DNA of 13,896 nt from Bacillota bacterium (GCA_016287035.1 JAEEVI010000013.1:1-13896), one strand, 5' to 3'; counted from the stretch's first letter, positions 6,958-13,896 are shown. Made by a program: numbers and translations. The notes: generated from the sequence alone by a model not told the origin.

Positions 6958-7947
6958 ATGGACGATTTAGATTATTTGTTTTCAACCGCAAAGATAAGAG
7001 CCATGGAGTCCAGGCTCCTGAGCGACCAGCAGCGCGAAGAGCTCATAAACACCGAGAGCATGGCGGACGCCGTCCACAAGCTCGAGGAGCGCGGCTGGCA
7101 GCACCCGGACTTCTCCTCCCGCGAGGCCATGGACAAGTGTCTTGAGGAGGCCCGCAGCGAGAGCTTCCGGGAGATCGCGGCATTTGCTCCGGACAAGAGC
7201 ATGGTCAACGTCTTCCGCCTCCGCTACGACTACCACAACATCAAGACGCTTCTCAAGGCAGGCTCGCTCGAGAAGAGCTCCGACGGCGTGCTTTCGGACT
7301 GCGGCATCGTAAGTCTGGACAAGATGACGTCGGCGATGCACGAGGAGAACTATTCGGTATTCTCCCCGGCCATGCGCCACGCCGTCGAGAACGCCAGGGA
7401 GATCCTCGGACGCACGCAGGATTTCCTCTCGGCCGACATCGCGCTCGACAGGGCGTGCTTCGCCGAGATGACGCAGATGGCCAAGAACAGCGGCAGCGAC
7501 TTCCTGCTCGCTTACGTAAAGCTGCAGATAGACGCCGTAAATCTGCGCACCGCGGTCAGGATAAACAGGAGAGGGCTCGGCTACGAGTACCTGCGCACCG
7601 CGTTTATCGACGGCGGCAGCGTGGAGATCAGCAAGCTCCTCTCGGAGCTCACCCCCGAGGTGCTGGAGGCGGCCTACGAAACGACGGGCCTGCTCGGCGC
7701 GGCGAAGGTCGGCGGCGCCGTCCTGCGCGGGGAAGAGAGGCTCTCCGCTCTGGACATGGCGTGCGACAACGCGCTCATGGCTTATCTGAGAACCGCGAAA
7801 TACATCGGTTTGGGCGAACAGCCGCTGGTCGCTTATATGGCGGCCAGAGAGGAGGAGCTCACGGCCGTGAGAGTAATATTCAGCGGAAAGCTGTCGGGCC
7901 TTTCGCCCGCAGAGATCCGGGAAAGGTTGAGGGAATCGTATGTATAA
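6958..7947 (+). CDS. ntpC: V-type ATP synthase subunit C (d subunit, central connector)
   Basis: This 329-residue soluble protein caps the membrane ring and joins it to the central axle (D and F). Family signatures are the N-terminal LFSTAKIRAME, the FRLRYDYHNIKT block (about 86-97), AVNLRTAVRINRRG in the middle, and the C-terminal run YMAAREEELTAVR, FSGKLSGL and IRERLRESYV. The ATG at 6958 gives a standard N-terminus but has no close Shine-Dalgarno. An in-frame TTG at 6949, with AAAGG 6 nt upstream, would add three residues and overlap ntpE by 8 nt, so the start is uncertain by three codons. The 3' end overlaps the next gene by 8 nt. Confidence 0.94.
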   Translation: MDDLDYLFSTAKIRAMESRLLSDQQREELINTESMADAVHKLEERGWQHPDFSSREAMDKCLEEARSESFREIAAFAPDKSMVNVFRLRYDYHNIKTLLKAGSLEKSSDGVLSDCGIVSLDKMTSAMHEENYSVFSPAMRHAVENAREILGRTQDFLSADIALDRACFAEMTQMAKNSGSDFLLAYVKLQIDAVNLRTAVRINRRGLGYEYLRTAFIDGGSVEISKLLSELTPEVLEAAYETTGLLGAAKVGGAVLRGEERLSALDMACDNALMAYLRTAKYIGLGEQPLVAYMAAREEELTAVRVIFSGKLSGLSPAEIRERLRESYV

Positions 7948-8263
7948 GATCGCAGCCATAGGCGACCAGGAGAGCGTTCTCGCCTTCGAAGCCTTCGGAC
8001 TTCTGGCGGTCCCCTGCGATTCGCCCCAAGCCGCGGCGAAGGCTATGAGGAAGATCGCGGACGAATGCGCCGTCATATTCCTCACCGAGCAGCTCGCAGC
8101 GCAGATGCCGGCAGAGATAGCGAAATACGAGGAGAGGGTCACTCCGGCCGTCATCCTCATCCCTTCTGTAAAGGGTTCGCTCGGAATAGGAATGAACGCT
8201 ATATCATCCGCGGTCGAAAGAGCCGTGGGAGTCAACGTCTTTGCCGACAGCGAGGACGCTTAG
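7940..8263 (+). CDS. ntpG: V-type ATP synthase subunit F (central axle)
   Basis: This 107-residue protein binds subunit D in the central axle; in E. hirae nomenclature it is NtpG (atpF in archaea-style naming). The N-terminal IAAIGDQESVLAFEAFGL corresponds to the GDxDTVxGF motif of F subunits, followed by IFLTEQLA. The C-terminal half PAVILIPSVKGSLGIGMNAI with VERAVGVNVF is the usual ending. The ATG overlaps the 3' end of ntpC by 8 nt and follows GAGGG at 7929-7933. A 27-nt gap separates it from ntpA. Confidence 0.94.
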   Translation: MYKIAAIGDQESVLAFEAFGLLAVPCDSPQAAAKAMRKIADECAVIFLTEQLAAQMPAEIAKYEERVTPAVILIPSVKGSLGIGMNAISSAVERAVGVNVFADSEDA

Positions 8264-8290
8264 TCGCAGACCAAGGAAAGGGTACACACA

Positions 8291-10069
8291 ATGGAAAAGG
8301 GTAGAATTGTCAAGATCGCGGGTCCGCTGGTCGTTGCCGACGGTATGCAGCAGGCCAACATGTACGACGTAGTTCGTGTAGGCGCTCAGGGCCTGGTCGG
8401 CGAGATCATCGAGATGAGAAACGGCAGAGCCTCCATTCAGGTCTACGAGGAGACCGCGGGTCTCGGACCGGGGGCGGAGGTCGTATCCACGGGCGCTCCT
8501 CTTTCAGTAGAGCTCGGGCCCGGACTCATAGAGAACATGTACGACGGTATCCAGCGTCCGCTCAACGCGATGCTGGAGATGGTCGGAACGAATATCACCA
8601 GAGGCGTCAAGGTGGACAGCCTTCCCAGAGACAAGGAATGGGAGTTCGTCCCCTGCGTAAAGCCGGGCGACGAGGTCTGCTCCGGAGACGTCATCGGAAC
8701 GGTGCAGGAGACCGTCTCCGTAGTGCACAGGATCATGGTGCCCTACGGCAAGGACGGCAAGGTAAAGGAGATCAAGAGCGGCAGCTTCCGCGTAGACGAG
8801 ACGGTCTGCGTCGTCGAAGGCCCCGACGGGACCGACATGGAGCTCTCGCTCATGCAGAAGTGGCCTGTAAGAAAGGGCCGTCCCTATAAGGAAAAGCTCA
8901 CGCCGAGCACTCCGCTCGTGACCGGCCAGCGCGTTATCGACACGCTGTTCCCGATCGCCAAGGGCGGCGTCGCCGCCGTTCCCGGACCGTTCGGAAGCGG
9001 CAAGACGGTAGTCCAGCACCAGCTCGCGAAGTGGGCTGACGCCGACATCGTAGTCTACATCGGCTGCGGCGAGCGCGGAAACGAGATGACGGACGTACTC
9101 ATGGAGTTCCCCGAGCTGAAGGATCCGAAGACGGGCGAGCCGCTCATGAAGAGGACCGTGCTCATCGCCAACACCTCCGACATGCCGGTAGCTGCCCGTG
9201 AAGCTTCCATATACACAGGTATAACGATCGCGGAATACTTCAGAGACATGGGCTACTCCGTAGCGCTCATGGCGGACTCCACCAGCCGCTGGGCGGAGGC
9301 TCTCAGAGAGATGTCCGGACGTCTCGAGGAGATGCCCGGCGAGGAAGGATACCCCGCGTATCTGGCGAGCCGTCTGGCTCAGTTCTACGAAAGAGCCGGC
9401 AGAGTAAAGGCTCTTGGCAGCGACGACAGAGAAGGCGCGCTTTCGGCCATCGGAGCCGTATCGCCTCCGGGCGGCGACCTCTCCGAGCCTGTATCCCAGG
9501 CTACGATGAGGATCGTAAAGGTATTCTGGAGCCTCGACTCCTCGCTCGCGTACGCACGCCACTTCCCGGCCATCAACTGGCTGTCGAGCTATTCGCTCTA
9601 CGTCGACACGCTCATGAAGTGGTACGGCGAGAACGTCGACAGCGAGTTCCCCGCCCTCCGCACGGAAGCCATGAAGATGCTCCAGGAGGAGGCGGAGCTG
9701 CAGGAGATCGTCCAGCTGGTAGGTCAGGACGCGCTGTCGTACGAGGACAGACTCAAGCTCGAGGCGTGCAAGTCCATCAGAGAGGACTACCTGCACCAGA
9801 ACGCGTTCCACGAGATAGACACGTACTCTTCGCTGAAGAAGCAGTTCCTCATGCTGAAGCTGATCCTGTCGTACTTCAACTTAGGCGTGGACGCCCTCGC
9901 CAAGGGCGCTCACTACGCACCCATGGTCAACCTGCCGGTCAGAGAAGAGATCGGACGTTACAAATACACACCCGAGGCTGATATCGAAAAGGAATACTCG
10001 AGGATCAGCGCGGATCTTGCAGCCGCTATGAACAAGCTGATCGAACAGGGGGTAAGCGAAGATGATTAA
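8291..10069 (+). CDS. ntpA: V-type ATP synthase catalytic subunit A
   Basis: This 592-residue catalytic subunit hydrolyses or makes ATP; three copies alternate with three B subunits. The P-loop GPFGSGKT occupies residues 232-239, with K238 and T239. The general-base glutamate is E261, followed by R262, in IGCGERGNEM. These numbers are identical to those of E. hirae NtpA. The A-specific bulge region lies between the N-terminal beta-barrel and the P-loop, and the SPPGGDLSEPVSQAT segment follows. There is no intein, although the P-loop of A subunits is a known intein site. AAGGAAAGG lies 8 nt before the ATG. The 3' end overlaps ntpB by 8 nt, so A and B, which are needed in equal amounts, are translationally coupled. 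Confidence 0.98.
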   Translation: MEKGRIVKIAGPLVVADGMQQANMYDVVRVGAQGLVGEIIEMRNGRASIQVYEETAGLGPGAEVVSTGAPLSVELGPGLIENMYDGIQRPLNAMLEMVGTNITRGVKVDSLPRDKEWEFVPCVKPGDEVCSGDVIGTVQETVSVVHRIMVPYGKDGKVKEIKSGSFRVDETVCVVEGPDGTDMELSLMQKWPVRKGRPYKEKLTPSTPLVTGQRVIDTLFPIAKGGVAAVPGPFGSGKTVVQHQLAKWADADIVVYIGCGERGNEMTDVLMEFPELKDPKTGEPLMKRTVLIANTSDMPVAAREASIYTGITIAEYFRDMGYSVALMADSTSRWAEALREMSGRLEEMPGEEGYPAYLASRLAQFYERAGRVKALGSDDREGALSAIGAVSPPGGDLSEPVSQATMRIVKVFWSLDSSLAYARHFPAINWLSSYSLYVDTLMKWYGENVDSEFPALRTEAMKMLQEEAELQEIVQLVGQDALSYEDRLKLEACKSIREDYLHQNAFHEIDTYSSLKKQFLMLKLILSYFNLGVDALAKGAHYAPMVNLPVREEIGRYKYTPEADIEKEYSRISADLAAAMNKLIEQGVSEDD

Positions 10070-11438
10070 GGAATATAAGAGCATAAGAGAAGTTGTCGGA
10101 CCTATCATGCTCGTCGACGGCGTCGACGGCGTAACATACGACGAACTTTGCGAGATCATCCTCCCCGGCGGAGAGATCCGTCAGGGCAAGGTCCTTGAGA
10201 TAAACGGCAGCAAGGCGATGGTACAGCTGTTCGAGAGCTCCACCGGACTCAACCTTTCCGAGAGCAAGGTCCGCTTCCTCGGCCACGGCATACAGTTCGG
10301 CGTATCCGAGGACATGCTCGGAAGAGTATTCGACGGCATGGGACGTCCCAAGGACGGCGGTCCCGAGATCATCCCCGAAAAGTACATGGATATCAACGGT
10401 CTTCCGATGAATCCGGCCGCCAGAGACTATCCGGCCGAGTTCATTCAGACAGGCGTTTCGGCTATCGACGGACTGAACACTCTGGTAAGAGGCCAGAAGC
10501 TCCCGATCTTCTCGGGCTCCGGTCTTCCCCACGCGAACCTCGCGGCGCAGATCGCGCGTCAGGCCAAGGTCCTCGGCGGCGAGAGCAACTTCGCCGTAGT
10601 GTTCGCTGCCATAGGCATCACCTTCGAGGAAGCCGAGTTCTTCATCAGCGACTTCAGAAGGACAGGCGCTATCGACAGAACGGTGCTGTTCACGAACCTC
10701 GCGAACGACCCGGCCGTAGAGCGTATCTCCACGCCGAAGATCGCGCTCACCGCGGCAGAGTACCTCGCGTTCGAAAAGGACATGCACGTGCTCGTAATCC
10801 TCACGGATATTACCAACTACGCGGAGGCCCTGAGAGAGATCTCCGCCGCGCGTAAGGAGGTCCCCGGCAGAAGAGGCTATCCGGGCTACATGTACACCGA
10901 CCTCGCGACGATGTACGAGAGAGCCGGAAGAAAGAAGGGCAGCAAGGGCTCGATCACGATGATCCCCATCCTCACGATGCCCGAAGACGACAAGACCCAT
11001 CCGATCCCCGACCTTACCGGATACATCACGGAAGGTCAGATCATACTTTCCAGAGAGCTCCACAGAAAGGGCATCGTTCCTCCCGTCGACGTGCTTCCGT
11101 CGCTGTCCCGACTCAAGGACAAGGGTATCGGCGAAGGCAAGACCAGAGAGGACCACGCCGGCACGATGAACCAGCTCTTCGCGGCTTACTCGAAGGGCAA
11201 GGAGGCTAAGGAACTCATGGCGATCCTCGGCGAGGCGGCCCTTTCCGAAGTCGACCTCATGTACGCGAAGTTCGCCGACGAGTTCGAAAAGCAGTACGTC
11301 TCCCAGGGCTACGAGACCGACCGCAGCATCGAAGAGACTCTCAACATCGGCTGGAAGCTGCTTGCGCTGCTTCCCAAGAGCGAGCTCAAGAGGATCAAGG
11401 ACGAGCACATCGAAAAGTACTGGCCGAAGGAAGACTAA
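10062..11438 (+). CDS. ntpB: V-type ATP synthase regulatory subunit B
   Basis: This 458-residue non-catalytic partner of A is homologous to the F1 alpha subunit. In place of a P-loop it has FSGSGLPHANLAAQI, the usual degenerate form in B subunits. The arginine finger completing the catalytic site of the adjacent A subunit is R350 in LPSLSRLKDKGIG, the same number as in E. hirae NtpB. The YPGYMYTDLATMYERAGR stretch (ending at R290) is also diagnostic. The start ATG overlaps ntpA by 8 nt with a G-rich stretch (AGGGGGTAAG) just upstream. The ntpD gene follows after 15 nt. Confidence 0.98.
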   Translation: MIKEYKSIREVVGPIMLVDGVDGVTYDELCEIILPGGEIRQGKVLEINGSKAMVQLFESSTGLNLSESKVRFLGHGIQFGVSEDMLGRVFDGMGRPKDGGPEIIPEKYMDINGLPMNPAARDYPAEFIQTGVSAIDGLNTLVRGQKLPIFSGSGLPHANLAAQIARQAKVLGGESNFAVVFAAIGITFEEAEFFISDFRRTGAIDRTVLFTNLANDPAVERISTPKIALTAAEYLAFEKDMHVLVILTDITNYAEALREISAARKEVPGRRGYPGYMYTDLATMYERAGRKKGSKGSITMIPILTMPEDDKTHPIPDLTGYITEGQIILSRELHRKGIVPPVDVLPSLSRLKDKGIGEGKTREDHAGTMNQLFAAYSKGKEAKELMAILGEAALSEVDLMYAKFADEFEKQYVSQGYETDRSIEETLNIGWKLLALLPKSELKRIKDEHIEKYWPKED

Positions 11439-11453
11439 GGGCAGGAGACTGAA

Positions 11454-12149
11454 ATGGCAAGAATGAATGTGAACCCGACCCGTATGGTGCTGACGACGCT
11501 CAAGCGTCAGCTCAAGACGGCCGTACGCGGTCACAAGCTTTTAAAAGATAAGAGGGACGAGCTCATGAAGGAGTTCCTGGACCTGGCGCGCGAGAACAAG
11601 ATCCTGCGCAAGGAGGTCGAGGAGGAGCTCATGCGCGTGTACAGCAGCTTTACGATCGCCGGCGCGCTCATGAGTCCCCAGATGCTCACCGAGGCCCTCA
11701 TGGCTTCGACGTTCAGCGTAGGCGTAGACGTCGCTACTAAGAACGTCATGAGCGTCAACGTTCCGGTGTTTACCGCGACGCAGGAGGAAGGCTCGAAGGC
11801 GAACATCTATCCGTACGGCTTCGCGGCGACCTCTTCGGAGCTCGACGCGGCCATAAAGGCGATGTCCGAGGTCTTCCCGAGGATGCTGGAGCTCGCCGAA
11901 AAGGAAAAGCAGGCGGCTCTCATGGCAGAGGAGATCGAAAAGACGCGCCGCAGGGTAAACGCCCTCGAGTACGTAAAGATCCCGCAGCTTTCGGAGACCA
12001 TCCGCTACATCCGCATGAAGCTCGACGAGAACGAGCGCGGAAGCCAGACGAGGCTCATGAAGGTCAAGGACATGATCGCCGTCGAGGCGATCCAGGAACG
12101 CCGTCAGGAGACGGAAGCCGCGATCGCGGCGTACGAGCGGTCCGTATAG
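11454..12149 (+). CDS. ntpD: V-type ATP synthase subunit D (rotor axle)
   Basis: This 231-residue central shaft protein is two long antiparallel helices inserted in the A3B3 hexamer and transmits torque to the c-ring through C and F. The N-terminal signature NPTRMVLTTLKRQLKTAVRG with HKLLKDKRDEL is nearly invariant. The C-terminal helix carries TRRRVNALEYVKIPQL and IRYIRMKLDENERG, then MKVKDMI. Length is slightly above the ~210 of many homologues owing to a longer C-terminal helix. CAGGAG precedes the ATG by 6 nt. It is the last gene of the operon; a structured trailer and a terminator follow. Confidence 0.96.
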   Translation: MARMNVNPTRMVLTTLKRQLKTAVRGHKLLKDKRDELMKEFLDLARENKILRKEVEEELMRVYSSFTIAGALMSPQMLTEALMASTFSVGVDVATKNVMSVNVPVFTATQEEGSKANIYPYGFAATSSELDAAIKAMSEVFPRMLELAEKEKQAALMAEEIEKTRRRVNALEYVKIPQLSETIRYIRMKLDENERGSQTRLMKVKDMIAVEAIQERRQETEAAIAAYERSV

Positions 12150-12323
12150 AGGCCCTCGGTCAGACAGATCCTTTCGCGAGCCGCGCGTCTGCCAGACGAC
12201 GCGCGCGGCCGGCGTTGGATAAAGGAGCGCGGACGGCCAACACCGGGCTCCGGTTCGAAGAAAAGAAAATGGGCGGCGCGGAACCGATCAAGACCGGCGC
12301 CGCCCGGGCGGCACAAAGAAACG
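12150..12323 (+). other. Structured 3' trailer of the V-ATPase transcript, possible ncRNA
   Basis: This non-coding GC-rich stretch can fold a row of stems: CGCGCGTC 12182-12189 with GACGCGCG 12198-12205; CCGGCGTTGG 12209-12218 with CCAACACCGG 12237-12246 (one mismatch); and GGGCGGCGC 12271-12279 with GCGCCGCCC 12297-12305. A competing hairpin ACCGG-GCT-CCGGT spans 12242-12254. No protein with a supported start lies here. It may be only a protected 3' UTR or the source of a small RNA. Confidence 0.4.
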
Positions 12324-12346
12324 AGACGCCTTGCGGCGTCTTTTTT
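12324..12346 (+). terminator. Intrinsic terminator of the V-ATPase operon
   Basis: AGACGCC (12324-12330), loop TTGC and GGCGTCT (12335-12341) form a strong stem directly followed by T12341-T12346. It lies 175 nt after ntpD. Read from the other strand it has the same stem followed by CGTTTCTTT, so it might weakly serve the convergent gene too. Confidence 0.88.
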
Positions 12347-12417
12347 CGTGCCTCGCGACGGAACTATCAGGCGGCATTGCCCGCGCCGGAAAGCCTTCCC
12401 CGCGCCGGGCGGTCTGG

Positions 12418-13203
12418 TCAACGCTTTCTGCAGATCCTTGTTTCGATCAGGCTTCTTATCTCTTCGGCGTCGATCAGACCGCTCTCGTCATCGAAGCTCA
12501 GGATCAGATTCTTCCATGGAACTATTCCTACGGAATAATACAGTCGCAGCTTTGATAGCTGCTTGTCGTAATACTTTATATCCGACACTTTGCCCATATG
12601 CTCCCAGTATATCTGCGTGCCGTCAGTGCGCAGCACAGTAAAGTCCGGCGCGTAGCAGAGCCCGTCGATCACCAGGACCTGCTCGTAGCGAAATGGGATC
12701 CCGCATGAATAAAGCACCTCGGCGATTATGACCTCTGATTTCGACCGGACCATGAGGCCTCGGCTCGTACAGAAACGTTTCCCCTCGGAGTGAAAGTCCG
12801 CGGCCCTGTACGGCGCGAGCTCCCATTCACTTGCCGCGTTTAGCCCGAGAACAGCTCTTCGCATCTCTTCGGACCGTTCGGGACAGCGGCGATCCAATAT
12901 CGCGCCGAGGATATCGCTCTCTTCGCTGCAGTATCGCAGCTTTTCGAGCAGCTTGATGATCTCGCCGCGCCGCTTTCTATCCTGCTCCGCGCATACGTTC
13001 AGATACTCTCTTCGGAGCACCGGAAGCATCTCTTCAACGGAACGGATAGTTTTTCTGATACGCTTGCCGTTTTCCTTTGTCACGCAGTAAGTCCTGACAG
13101 CGTTCCCGTTTTTGCTGTGCCAGATACTGGCCTCAGGAATGCGGTCCAGTTCTTTTGTGTACAGATCGATGCGTTCGCTCAATTCATACACAAATCTTTC
13201 CAT
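12418..13203 (-). CDS. PD-(D/E)XK nuclease-like protein of unknown role
   Basis: This protein has 261 residues from the ATG. The N-terminal third is charged and helical and contains WHSKNGNAVRTYCV (28-41), a short beta segment I recall from an uncharacterised clostridial family. The C-terminal half resembles a restriction-endonuclease fold: VRSKSE with E157 on a helix, then YEQVLVIDGLCYAPDFTVL with D187 in PDF, then IYWEHMG with E201-H202, and finally a KLRLYYSVGIVPWKNLILSF strand-helix-strand. The usual ExK is thus replaced by E-H, as I remember for this family. It is a lone gene, convergent with the ATPase operon. The first ATG lacks a ribosome binding site, while GGAGGAGG at 13234-13241 is well placed for an in-frame ATA at 13222-13224. 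Substrate and process are unknown; the fold assignment is an inference from motifs. Confidence 0.75.
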   Translation of the reverse strand: MERFVYELSERIDLYTKELDRIPEASIWHSKNGNAVRTYCVTKENGKRIRKTIRSVEEMLPVLRREYLNVCAEQDRKRRGEIIKLLEKLRYCSEESDILGAILDRRCPERSEEMRRAVLGLNAASEWELAPYRAADFHSEGKRFCTSRGLMVRSKSEVIIAEVLYSCGIPFRYEQVLVIDGLCYAPDFTVLRTDGTQIYWEHMGKVSDIKYYDKQLSKLRLYYSVGIVPWKNLILSFDDESGLIDAEEIRSLIETRICRKR

Positions 13204-13233
13204 TTGGTCTTCGTAGTATCCTATTTTTCTATA

Positions 13234-13241
13234 CCTCCTCC
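13234..13241 (-). promoter_or_regulatory. Strong Shine-Dalgarno that contests the start of the nuclease-like gene
   Basis: On the minus strand GGAGGAGG occupies 13241 down to 13234. It is 9 nt from the ATA at 13224-13222 but 30 nt from the ATG at 13203. An in-frame TAG just upstream of it limits the open frame, and no ATG, GTG or TTG lies between. Confidence 0.55.
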
Positions 13242-13422
13242 GCTAAAATGTGTACTCCCGCAAATAAAGCCTTCTTTCAACGCACATTGCCTGACAGCCG
13301 CGCCGCGCTCTGCCGGAGGCGTAAATATCGTTCCGCAGAAGACCTTGATATTTCAAGGCCTTTCGGCTTCGTCCAATATGCCAGCGGTCGAAATCATCAC
13401 TGCCTGAAATCGCCGCGAGACG

Positions 13423-13515
13423 TTTGTGTGCCAACTCACAAATAGACAGGATAAATACACAAAAATGCGCACCTTTTGTGTATTTTGAGTAGCGTGCGCG
13501 GCTTTTGTGCACAAG
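13423..13515. repeat. Cluster of TTTGTG/CACAAA half-sites
   Basis: Six half-sites occur in 93 bp: TTTGTG at 13423, 13475 and 13504, CACAAA at 13437 and 13458, and CACAAG at 13510. They form three inverted pairs. The last pair is the 10-bp palindrome TTGTGCACAA (13505-13514). Confidence 0.6.
13453..13485. repeat. Perfect 12-bp inverted repeat
   Basis: AAATACACAAAA (13453-13464) and TTTTGTGTATTT (13474-13485) are exact reverse complements around a 9-nt centre, ATGCGCACC, that itself contains the palindrome TGCGCA. It is the central element of the half-site cluster. Confidence 0.8.
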
Positions 13516-13646
13516 GTGACTATCGCAGCGTCCTTTAGGCGAACGGCAAAGCAAAATGTAAATAAATGGTAAATCTATAATATTCGCTTTTCGGGGAAAA
13601 GTCCAGCTCATTTTAGGCGGGCGCGGGGCGGTGCATGCGAGGGGCG

Positions 13647-13728
13647 GTGACGGGGCGCACGGGGGCGAAAGCGAAGGAGACTGTGACGGGGCGTACAGGG
13701 GCGGAAGCGAAGAAGACTGTGACGGGGC
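13647..13728. repeat. 36-bp tandem repeat, two full units plus a partial third
   Basis: Units begin at 13647, 13683 and 13719, each with GTGACGGGGC, a period of exactly 36 bp. Units one and two differ at only four positions, all transitions. The third diverges after its first 10 bases. A shorter GGGGCGGTG duplication (13625 and 13641) precedes them. Confidence 0.85.
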
Positions 13729-13798
13729 ACTTGGGGAAGGTCGCGAGGACGGCGGCGGATCGAGGGATTCGTGCCCGCAAAAGTAACATATGTGACCT

Positions 13799-13827
13799 TT
13801 GTTTTTAGGTTTTCATACTATTATTAA
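13799..13827 (+). promoter_or_regulatory. Possible promoter of the gene entering at the right edge
   Basis: TTGTTT (13799-13804) and TATTAA (13822-13827) are 17 bp apart in an AT-rich patch. A start near 13834 would leave a leader of about 50 nt. Both hexamers are imperfect. Confidence 0.3.
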
Positions 13828-13884
13828 TAGACCACGGAAAACGTATTCATCTTTACTGTATCAAGCGTGAAAGGAGTGGACTCA

Positions 13885-13896
13885 TTGTCGTCAGAC
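13885..13896 (+). CDS. Start of the next gene, first four codons
   Basis: AAGGAG at 13871-13876 is followed 8 nt later by TTG-TCG-TCA-GAC, which would read M-S-S-D and run off the window. The spacing is good, an AT-rich promoter-like stretch precedes it, and another TTG start is used in this window (first ATPase gene). Nothing can be said about the product. Confidence 0.4.

Larger units (their letters stand above)
13225..13884. other. Gene-poor intergenic region with repeats
   Basis: About 660 bp without a convincing gene. Open frames here lack ribosome binding sites and resemble no family I know. From left to right it holds unremarkable sequence to about 13420, a cluster of short inverted repeats (13423-13515), an AT-rich patch with a TATAAT hexamer at 13576-13581 but no matching -35, a G-rich tandem repeat (13625-13736), and an AT-rich stretch that probably contains the promoter of the next gene. 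Confidence 0.6.

Noticed and set aside
8984..9007. Intein insertion at the P-loop of subunit A
   Set aside because: The P-loop is uninterrupted and the protein has the normal length of 592 residues.
12379..12408. Direct repeat CCCGCGCCGG (12380-12389 and 12399-12408)
   Set aside because: It is a short low-complexity GC repeat between convergent genes, probably chance in this composition.
13117..13445. Two overlapping plus-strand frames (13117-13407 and 13155-13445)
   Set aside because: Both start inside the minus-strand nuclease-like gene, lack ribosome binding sites and look like random translation.
13453..13490. Intrinsic terminator
   Set aside because: The stem is almost entirely A-T and no proper T tract follows on either strand, so a protein-binding site is more plausible.
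13576..13581. Perfect -10 hexamer TATAAT on the plus strand
   Set aside because: No -35 element at 16-18 bp upstream and no gene close downstream; AT-rich DNA yields this motif by chance.
13243..13611. Minus-strand open frame of 122 codons in the intergenic region
   Set aside because: There is no ribosome binding site and no recognisable motif, and it runs through the inverted-repeat cluster.
13647..13728. CRISPR array
   Set aside because: The 36-bp period is the whole unit with no unique spacers between repeats, and there are no cas genes in the window.

Overview
The window is GC-rich chromosomal DNA from an anaerobe-type bacterium, most likely a Bacillota member of clostridial type. Four things point that way: a bacterial V-type ATPase operon in the Enterococcus hirae ntpFIKECGABD order, a TagO/WecA plus WecB pair as used for wall glycopolymers, heavy AGA/AGG and ATA codon use, and a PD-(D/E)XK-like protein of a family I recall from gut Clostridia. 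The lineage is an inference; other anaerobic phyla with V-ATPases (for example Synergistota) are not excluded.

Layout. Positions 1-3240 (+) hold a tight operon: the 3' end of truA (tRNA pseudouridine synthase), a dCMP deaminase (comEB-like), a polyprenyl-phosphate GlcNAc-1-phosphate transferase (wecA/tagO) and UDP-GlcNAc 2-epimerase (wecB/mnaA). It ends in a strong intrinsic terminator at 3283-3309. An AT-rich intergenic stretch follows, with a clear sigma-70 promoter (TTGAAA-17-TAATAT) whose -35 box lies in the centre of a perfect inverted repeat. This promoter drives nine V-ATPase genes (3582-12149) for the subunits called H/G (stalk), I/a, K/c, E, C/d, F, A, B and D. Together they supply the whole A3B3DF motor, two kinds of stalk polypeptide, the d and a subunits and the membrane ring. 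The K subunit carries every side chain known to bind Na+ in E. hirae NtpK, so a sodium-translocating enzyme is predicted. It could work as a pump or, with an ion gradient, as an ATP synthase.

Behind ntpD is a GC-rich trailer of about 200 nt with several hairpins, ending in a terminator (12324-12346). A convergent gene (12418-13203, -) encodes a restriction-endonuclease-fold-like protein of unknown role. Its only good Shine-Dalgarno is placed for an ATA codon upstream of the first ATG. The last ~680 bp before the right edge carry no convincing gene. They hold a cluster of TTTGTG/CACAAA half-sites including a perfect 12-bp inverted repeat, then a G-rich 36-bp tandem repeat with eight G4 runs, and finally a ribosome binding site and TTG codon that appear to open the next gene.

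The V-ATPase operon is orthodox. The parts least explained by known biology are the intergenic repeats at 13423-13736, the structured trailer behind ntpD, and the nuclease-like gene. I saw no defence island, CRISPR array, transposase, rRNA or tRNA.
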